This document shows positions 1 to 4,747 of a DNA stretch of 6,842 nt, piece after piece. A model generated the notes under the pieces. It made no database searches, was not told the DNA's origin, and saw only the letters and a program-made list of their open reading frames with translations. The position numbers and the translations under genes are program-made. Position 1 is the first letter of the stretch. Each line of letters starts with the position of its first letter. The stretch spans positions 1 to 6,842 of the forward strand of contig CAZULK010000141.1 of the NCBI GenBank assembly GCA_964621225.1, written 5' to 3'. The DNA is from CAYNUJ01 sp964621225. GTDB lineage: Bacteria; Bacteroidota; Ignavibacteria; Ignavibacteriales; Melioribacteraceae.

Positions 1-88
1 TAATTTAATTATTCTTCCGATTGTGGTTAAATATTTTTGTTGAATTCCCTATTATTTTATCATTCTTAATTTCTTAACTTAATTTTCC

Positions 89-120
89 TCGACCACAAAG
101 CGGTCGAATATGAATAGATA
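89..120. repeat. Hairpin repeat, copy 1
   Basis: The 19-nt core TCGACCACAAAGCGGTCGA (89-107) has perfect 6-bp outer arms around a short A-rich centre and is followed by AATATGAATAGATA. A second core of the same length and layout starts 51 bp downstream. The shared pattern is TCrACC-n-n-AAAG-n-GGTyGA followed by ATATrAAT. The third and seventeenth bases change together (G/C here, A/T in copy 2), which suggests that the fold or dyad is what is conserved. There is no T-run on either side, so it is not an intrinsic terminator. It resembles short intergenic palindromic repeats seen in this bacterial group; that link is from memory and not checked. Confidence 0.55.
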
Positions 121-139
121 AATGATGAGAGGGAATAAC

Positions 140-167
140 TCAACCCTAAAGGGGTTGAATATAAATC
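140..167. repeat. Hairpin repeat, copy 2
   Basis: The 19-nt core TCAACCCTAAAGGGGTTGA (140-158) folds into a 7-bp perfect stem with a 5-nt TAAAG loop and is followed by ATATAAATC. It matches copy 1 in length, in the AAAG centre and in the trailing ATATrAAT. The third base pair is A/T where copy 1 has G/C, and the seventh pair is C/G where copy 1 is mismatched. No poly-T follows, so a terminator role is unlikely. It may be one unit of a dispersed intergenic repeat family. Confidence 0.55.
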
Positions 168-192
168 AAAACAATTCTCCCCAATTATTTTG

Positions 193-206
193 TTGGTGAT
201 CACCAA
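193..206. promoter_or_regulatory. Perfect 14-bp palindrome, possible operator
   Basis: TTGGTGATCACCAA is a perfect inverted repeat with no spacer. After a 2-bp mismatch on each side the symmetry continues for three more bases (TTT at 188-190, AAA at 209-211). It lies about 190 bp before the start of the first peptidase gene. A symmetric site of this length in front of an apparent operon is typical of a dimeric regulator's binding site, but no regulator gene is in the window and I do not recognise the motif. As RNA it could form only a 5-bp stem with a GATC loop, which is weak. The operator role is inference. Confidence 0.3.
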
Positions 207-385
207 ATAAAATTTTTGATACTTCACTGTGGAAGCAAAAAATTTTGGCTTTCCTTATATTTTCAATTTTATCAATTAAAATAAACGGTTACTTTGTAAT
301 AAAATTGTTAAACTAATTTTCTGTGGCTGCGTCTAAAATTGATTAAATTACAACAGATAAAAAAATAATATTTGAGTCAAAATCT

Positions 386-393
386 AAAAGGAG
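386..393 (+). promoter_or_regulatory. Ribosome binding site of the first S46 gene
   Basis: AAAAGGAG lies 5 nt before the ATG at 399. This decides the start. The open frame extends upstream to a TTG at 372, but that codon has no purine-rich site in front of it, and starting there would put nine polar residues ahead of the signal peptide. Confidence 0.8.
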
Positions 394-398
394 TATCA

Positions 399-2564
399 AT
401 GGCAACAATAAAAAAATTAAATCTGCTCATTGCAGTCATAGCAATAAGTATCATTTCATTTTCAGCCTGTTCACAATCTACAATTGCACCTAAAAGCGAT
501 TTTACCTCTTCCACCTGGCTGAATTTAGACACGGTAAAAGCGAAAAAATTTGATACCGGTAAAATGTGGACATTCGAATATGCACCGGTTGATTATTTCG
601 ATAAAACTTACGGATTCCGTCCGAGTGATGAATGGCTGGACGACGTTAGAATGTCGGCATTAAAATTTGCCAATTGGTGCTCCGCATCTTTTGTTTCGGA
701 AGACGGTTTGGTTATGACAAATCATCACTGTGTGGATTTCATTACACAATCAATTCAAAAAGAAGGTGAAGACATTAAAAAGAATGGATTCTATGCTCAA
801 ACTTTGGCAGACGAAAGAAAAATTCCCGGAGTTTTTGTAGATCAGTTGGTACTGATTGAAGATGTTACCGACGAAGTTCTTGATGCATTTAATTCAGGAA
901 AAACCCAATCGGAAAAAGACAGTTTGAAAAATGCCAAACTAAATGAATTGCAAGCAGCTTATTCGGAAGACACCGGATTGCATATAAAAATAGTTCCCTT
1001 ATACAGTGGTGGAAGATATTCTTTATACGGTTACAAAAGATATAAAGACGTAAGAATGGTATACGTTGAAGAAAGCAATATGGGATTATATGGCGGTGAT
1101 CCCGATAATTTCACTTACCCAAGATACAATCCCGATTTTGCATTCGTTAGAGTTTACGACGATAACGGCGAACCGTTGAAAACAGATCATTATTTCAAAT
1201 GGTCGCCCAACGGACCGCAACCCGGCGAACCATTGTTTGTTGTAGGAAATCCCGGCTCTACCGAAAGACTGAAAACAGTTGCCGAATTGGCTTATATGCG
1301 GGACGTAAGTTTGAAAAACAGAGCAGAACTGCTCACCGGAATTAAAAAGATTTATGAAAAGATGATGAATGATTACCCCGAAAAGAAAGCACAATTCGAA
1401 GGCAACTATTTTATGTTGGCTAACGGGGAGAAAGCTACGGCAGGACAATTGGAAGGATTAAGGGATCCCATTTTGTTTGCAAGAAAAATTGATTTCGAAA
1501 ATAAATTCAAACAAGCCGTTATGAGCAATCCCGAACTTAAAGAAAGATTCGGTCATGTTTGGGATGCAATCAAAAGCGCAGTTGAAGAAAAGAAAAAATA
1601 TGCATTTGAACAAACGGTTTATTCCAGCAATCCATTTACAACACCCGCAATTATCAAGGTTGCGAATTCAATCAATGATGTGTTGAAGGAAATCAAATCG
1701 GGTGAAATGGATGAACAGGATATAAATCAAGAAATTGACGGTCTTTACGGAATGAATTATTTCGAACCATACGAAACCGCTAAGTTGGAATTATTCAACA
1801 GAGTTATGCTCAATAATATAGGGCCGGATCATCCATCTTACAAATTATTGTTCGGCAATAATAAAGGTAAAGATGCTGTAAATTATTTGTTGAAAAAATC
1901 TGTACTTGGAGATAAAGAGCAACTCAAAAAAATGATAATTGAAAAACAAAATCTCAATTTGGAAAATGATCCTGTAATGAAATATGTGAACATTGCCGGA
2001 ACGAAAGCTGCAGAATACTCCGAAAGATTGAATGAATTAAATGAAACAATTAAATCGCTGAGTACTGAACTGGGTCAAGCCCTTTACGCTGTATATGGAA
2101 CATCTATTCCACCGGATGCAACTTTCACATTAAGAATTTCCGACGGCGTAATGAAGAAATACAATTACAACGGTACGGAAGCACCTATGTTTACTACATT
2201 TTATGGACTATACGACAGATATTATTCTCACCAAAAACAATTTCCTTGGGATTTACCTAAAGAATGGTTAGATAACAAAGACGATCTTGCACTTGAAACT
2301 CCTTACAATTTCATTTCTACATGTGATATTATAGGAGGTAACAGCGGAAGTGCAGTAATAAATAAAAATGCTGAAGTTGTCGGTGTGGCATTTGACGGAA
2401 ATATAGAATCGTTACCTGGATCATTTATATATTCCGATGAAGCAAATAGAACGGTATCGGTTGCTTCCCAAGGCATTTTGGAAATAGTAAAGAAAATATA
2501 CAAAGCCGACAGAATTGCCGAAGAATTGAAGAACGGTAAAATTCCTGATGAATTCAGAAAATAA
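399..2564 (+). CDS. S46 family dipeptidyl-peptidase, predicted lipoprotein
   Basis: This 721-residue protein should remove dipeptides from peptide N-termini. The length matches the family (about 700-720). Residues 1-23 form a signal sequence ending in the lipobox-like F-S-A-C, so Cys24 is probably lipidated; Phe at -3 is less usual. The chymotrypsin-like part holds Cys94 and Cys111, spaced for the fold's usual disulfide, catalytic His110 in TNHHC, Asp246 and Ser649 in GGNSGS. A helical cap lies at roughly 275-565. Asn237, Asn342 and Asp666 align with the DAP BII residues that bind the substrate amino group. Gly667, 18 residues after the serine, sits where DPP11 has Arg, so acidic P1 specificity is unlikely. 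Two oddities are Phe238 where DAP BII has Trp216, and Cys642 where both neighbours have Asn. The gene leads a probable operon with the next gene. Family assignment is firm; exact substrate preference is inference. Confidence 0.95.
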   Translation: MATIKKLNLLIAVIAISIISFSACSQSTIAPKSDFTSSTWLNLDTVKAKKFDTGKMWTFEYAPVDYFDKTYGFRPSDEWLDDVRMSALKFANWCSASFVSEDGLVMTNHHCVDFITQSIQKEGEDIKKNGFYAQTLADERKIPGVFVDQLVLIEDVTDEVLDAFNSGKTQSEKDSLKNAKLNELQAAYSEDTGLHIKIVPLYSGGRYSLYGYKRYKDVRMVYVEESNMGLYGGDPDNFTYPRYNPDFAFVRVYDDNGEPLKTDHYFKWSPNGPQPGEPLFVVGNPGSTERLKTVAELAYMRDVSLKNRAELLTGIKKIYEKMMNDYPEKKAQFEGNYFMLANGEKATAGQLEGLRDPILFARKIDFENKFKQAVMSNPELKERFGHVWDAIKSAVEEKKKYAFEQTVYSSNPFTTPAIIKVANSINDVLKEIKSGEMDEQDINQEIDGLYGMNYFEPYETAKLELFNRVMLNNIGPDHPSYKLLFGNNKGKDAVNYLLKKSVLGDKEQLKKMIIEKQNLNLENDPVMKYVNIAGTKAAEYSERLNELNETIKSLSTELGQALYAVYGTSIPPDATFTLRISDGVMKKYNYNGTEAPMFTTFYGLYDRYYSHQKQFPWDLPKEWLDNKDDLALETPYNFISTCDIIGGNSGSAVINKNAEVVGVAFDGNIESLPGSFIYSDEANRTVSVASQGILEIVKKIYKADRIAEELKNGKIPDEFRK

Positions 2565-2572
2565 TAATTAAT

Positions 2573-2577
2573 GAGGA
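2573..2577 (+). promoter_or_regulatory. Ribosome binding site of the second S46 gene
   Basis: GAGGA lies 5 nt before the ATG at 2583. An in-frame ATG at 2571 overlaps this site and has only AT-rich sequence before it, so 2583 is the preferred start. That choice also gives a standard signal peptide beginning MRK. Confidence 0.7.
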
Positions 2578-2582
2578 TAAAT

Positions 2583-4697
2583 ATGCGAAAATTATTTTTA
2601 GTATTGATTCTTTTATTAACAGGCAATCTTTTTGCTCAATATGATTTTGATCCCGACACGGTTAAAGCCCAGAGATTCGATACCGGGAAAATGTGGACAT
2701 TCGACTTCCCTCCGGTTGAATACTTAAAAGAGAGATATGGATTGGATGTTGATAATGATTGGTTCGAAGATGTTAGACTCTCTGCATTAAGAATTCCCGG
2801 ATGTACAGCTTCATTCGTATCTGCAGACGGATTAATAATGACCAACAATCATTGCTCGGAATGGCACAGAGATATGGTACAAAAAGAAGGAGAAAATCTT
2901 TCGGAGACCGGTTTTTACGCTGCAACATTGGATGAAGAAAGAAAAGCCCCAAGAATGTATGCCGATCAATTAGTATTTATACAAGACGTTACAGAAGAAG
3001 TACATTCCACAATGATGAAAGGTGAAACGGATGAAGAGAAAGCAAAACTGAAAGAGAAAAAAATTGAAGAGTTGGTTAAACAGTACTCCGATGAAACCGG
3101 ATTAAATTGCCAAATCGTTTCTCTTTATAATGGCGGCAAGTATTCAATTTATGGTTATAAAAGATACAATGATGTTCGATTGGTCTTTGTTCCGGAAAAT
3201 CAAATTGCATATTTCGGCGGAGATTACGATAACTTCACTTATCCCCGTTACGATTTGGATTGTGCGTTCTTCAGGGTTTACGATGACGAAGGAAAACCCC
3301 TTAATACGGAACATTATTTTAAGTTCTCCGCAAACGGTGCTCAATTTAACGAACCGATATTTACGGTTGGTAATCCGGGAAGGACCAACAGACTAAAGAC
3401 AGTTGCTCAGTTGAAATATTACAGAGATGTAGTTTACAGAATAAGAGCATACCAATATGATACTTTCTACAATTTACTGGAAGAATTAAAGTCAGTTTAT
3501 CCTGAAAGAGCAGACGAATTTGAAGAAATGAAAGTAAGAATCGGGAATGCGCAGAAAGTAATTCACTATACTTATGAAGGTCTAAAAGACCCATATTTAA
3601 TGGCTCGCAAGCAAGCATTCGAAAATCAATTGAAAGATTCCGTAATGAACCGACCGGACTTAAAAGAAAGGTATGGTCACGTATGGGATGCGATTTCGAA
3701 TATACGGGAAGAATTAACGGAAATCGACAGCAAGATTACAGCTTACTCGGTAAGAGGCAGAATGGCTCCGGTATATTTTCAAATAGCACAAAAACTTTTG
3801 AATGCAGCGGATGAGTTAAGCAAACCGGAAGAGGAACGAGCAGAAAAGTACAAAGGCGATAATTTAGACTCTACCCTTTCTGCAATTTTTCCGGAGAATT
3901 ATGACGAAGTGCTGGAAAAAGCAAAGTTAGAAGTTAAGTTGAATGTAATTAAAATGAGTCTTGGAGAAGACAACCCGTTTGTTGAATCCTTGTTACAAGG
4001 AATGAACGGCAGAGATGCAGCTGAATATCTATTGAAGCATTCTCAATTGGCGACCAGACAAGGAGTTATTGATCTGGCTTCTAAAGGCGCAAGTGCAATT
4101 ATAAATTCCGATGATCCATTTATTAGTTTTATTAGAGATACAAAAGGTGAACTATCGGAAATGAGAAAGAGATCAAAAGAAATTGCTTCAACCGAAAGTG
4201 TGTTGAATGATCTGCTTGGACAAGCAATGTTTGAAGTTTACGGAACAACAATTCCGCCGGATGCTAACTTCACGTTAAGATTAAGTGACGGAGTTTTGAA
4301 AAGTTTTCCGTATAACGGCACGAAAGCAATTGAAAGGACTACCTTTTACGGCTTATACGACAGATATTTCGGAGCGGAAGGTAAATATCCTTGGAGTTTG
4401 CCGGAAAGATGGGAAAAGATTCCGGTGGATTTTGATCTTTCCACTCCTTACAACTTTATTTCAACCAACGACATAGTAGGTGGAAATTCCGGTAGCGCAA
4501 TTATTAATAAAAATGCCGAGGTAGTGGGATTGGCATTTGACGGAAACGTAAATAGCATAATCGGTAATTTTATTTTTATGCCAAGAGATAATCGAACAGT
4601 TGGAGTTGCCTCACAAGGGATTCTGGAAGCGTTGAAAAAAGTATACCATGCAGATGCGCTTTACGATGAATTAAAAAATGGTAAAAGAACTAATTGA
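2583..4697 (+). CDS. S46 family dipeptidyl-peptidase, secreted
   Basis: This 704-residue paralogue of the preceding gene starts 18 bp after it, so the two are probably co-transcribed. Residues 1-18 are a signal peptide (MRK, a leucine-rich core, then L-F-A before Gln19) for signal peptidase I, so the mature enzyme should be soluble in the periplasm, unlike its lipoprotein neighbour. Catalytic residues are His90, Asp226 and Ser636 in GGNSGS, with the Cys74/Cys91 pair. His90 lies in TNNHC, where the residue before the catalytic His is Asn instead of the usual His. Asn217, Asn322 and Asp653 fit the amino-group-binding residues of DAP BII, Phe218 replaces its Trp, and Gly654 is the DPP7-like S1 residue. 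The helical cap (roughly 260-550) contains a KPEE...YKG segment at 414-425 shared with the third gene but absent from the first. A terminator follows at once. It should cleave N-terminal dipeptides; the preferred residues are not known. Confidence 0.95.
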   Translation: MRKLFLVLILLLTGNLFAQYDFDPDTVKAQRFDTGKMWTFDFPPVEYLKERYGLDVDNDWFEDVRLSALRIPGCTASFVSADGLIMTNNHCSEWHRDMVQKEGENLSETGFYAATLDEERKAPRMYADQLVFIQDVTEEVHSTMMKGETDEEKAKLKEKKIEELVKQYSDETGLNCQIVSLYNGGKYSIYGYKRYNDVRLVFVPENQIAYFGGDYDNFTYPRYDLDCAFFRVYDDEGKPLNTEHYFKFSANGAQFNEPIFTVGNPGRTNRLKTVAQLKYYRDVVYRIRAYQYDTFYNLLEELKSVYPERADEFEEMKVRIGNAQKVIHYTYEGLKDPYLMARKQAFENQLKDSVMNRPDLKERYGHVWDAISNIREELTEIDSKITAYSVRGRMAPVYFQIAQKLLNAADELSKPEEERAEKYKGDNLDSTLSAIFPENYDEVLEKAKLEVKLNVIKMSLGEDNPFVESLLQGMNGRDAAEYLLKHSQLATRQGVIDLASKGASAIINSDDPFISFIRDTKGELSEMRKRSKEIASTESVLNDLLGQAMFEVYGTTIPPDANFTLRLSDGVLKSFPYNGTKAIERTTFYGLYDRYFGAEGKYPWSLPERWEKIPVDFDLSTPYNFISTNDIVGGNSGSAIINKNAEVVGLAFDGNVNSIIGNFIFMPRDNRTVGVASQGILEALKKVYHADALYDELKNGKRTN

Positions 4698-4701
4698 TTT
4701 T

Positions 4702-4726
4702 GAGCGGTGCAAGCCGCTCTTTTTTT
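4702..4726 (+). terminator. Intrinsic terminator after the second S46 gene
   Basis: GAGCGGT-GCAA-GCCGCTC (4702-4719) makes a 7-bp stem, closed by a T-G wobble, around a GCAA (GNRA-type) tetraloop. Seven T residues follow directly (4720-4726). It starts 5 nt after the stop codon at 4697. The stem is strikingly G+C-rich against its surroundings. It should end most transcripts of the first two genes and leave the third dependent on read-through or a promoter of its own. Confidence 0.9.
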
Positions 4727-4738
4727 ATGAATAAAATT

Positions 4739-4742
4739 GGAG
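4739..4742 (+). promoter_or_regulatory. Ribosome binding site of the third S46 gene
   Basis: GGAG, inside TTGGAGAA, lies 5 nt before the ATG at 4748. The spacing is the same as for the other two genes. Confidence 0.75.
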
Positions 4743-4747
4743 AACTA

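Larger units (their letters stand above)
1..398. other. Upstream non-coding region
   Basis: No credible reading frame is present. The stretch is very AT-rich with many stops on both strands. It holds two related hairpin repeats and one perfect palindrome, listed separately, and the ribosome binding site of the first gene at its end. No promoter can be named with confidence. The nearest thing to a Bacteroidota-type promoter is TTTG at 293-296 followed 17 bp later by TAATTTTC at 314-321, one base off TAnnTTTG. In sequence this AT-rich, such a match is weak. No end of an upstream gene is visible, so the neighbour on the left is unknown. Confidence 0.7.

Noticed and set aside
32..39. TATTTTTG as a Bacteroidota -7 promoter element
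   Set aside because: It matches TAnnTTTG, but there is no TTG at the right distance upstream. It is also 360 bp from the gene and easily expected by chance in this composition.
89..158. Hairpins as terminators of a gene to the left
   Set aside because: Neither hairpin is followed by a T-run on either strand, and no gene end is visible upstream.
89..167. CRISPR array
   Set aside because: There are only two imperfect, strongly self-complementary units, with a 32-bp interval and no third copy.
372..398. Start of the first gene at TTG 372
   Set aside because: No ribosome binding site precedes it, and it would add nine polar residues before the signal peptide. The ATG at 399 has AAAAGGAG 5 nt upstream and gives a clean lipoprotein signal.
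1086..1448. Antisense open frame, with similar antisense frames at 3144-3344 and 5435-5680
   Set aside because: They all fall opposite the same conserved catalytic-Asp region of the three paralogues, so they recur because the sense sequence is conserved. Their products show no recognisable family.
2571..2582. Start of the second gene at ATG 2571
   Set aside because: The sequence before it is only AT-rich, and the codon overlaps the GAGGA that serves the ATG at 2583. It cannot be excluded and would add four residues.
3130..3396. Same-strand overlapping open frame, and another at 5889-6095
   Set aside because: Both lie wholly inside well-supported S46 genes in another frame and look like no known protein.
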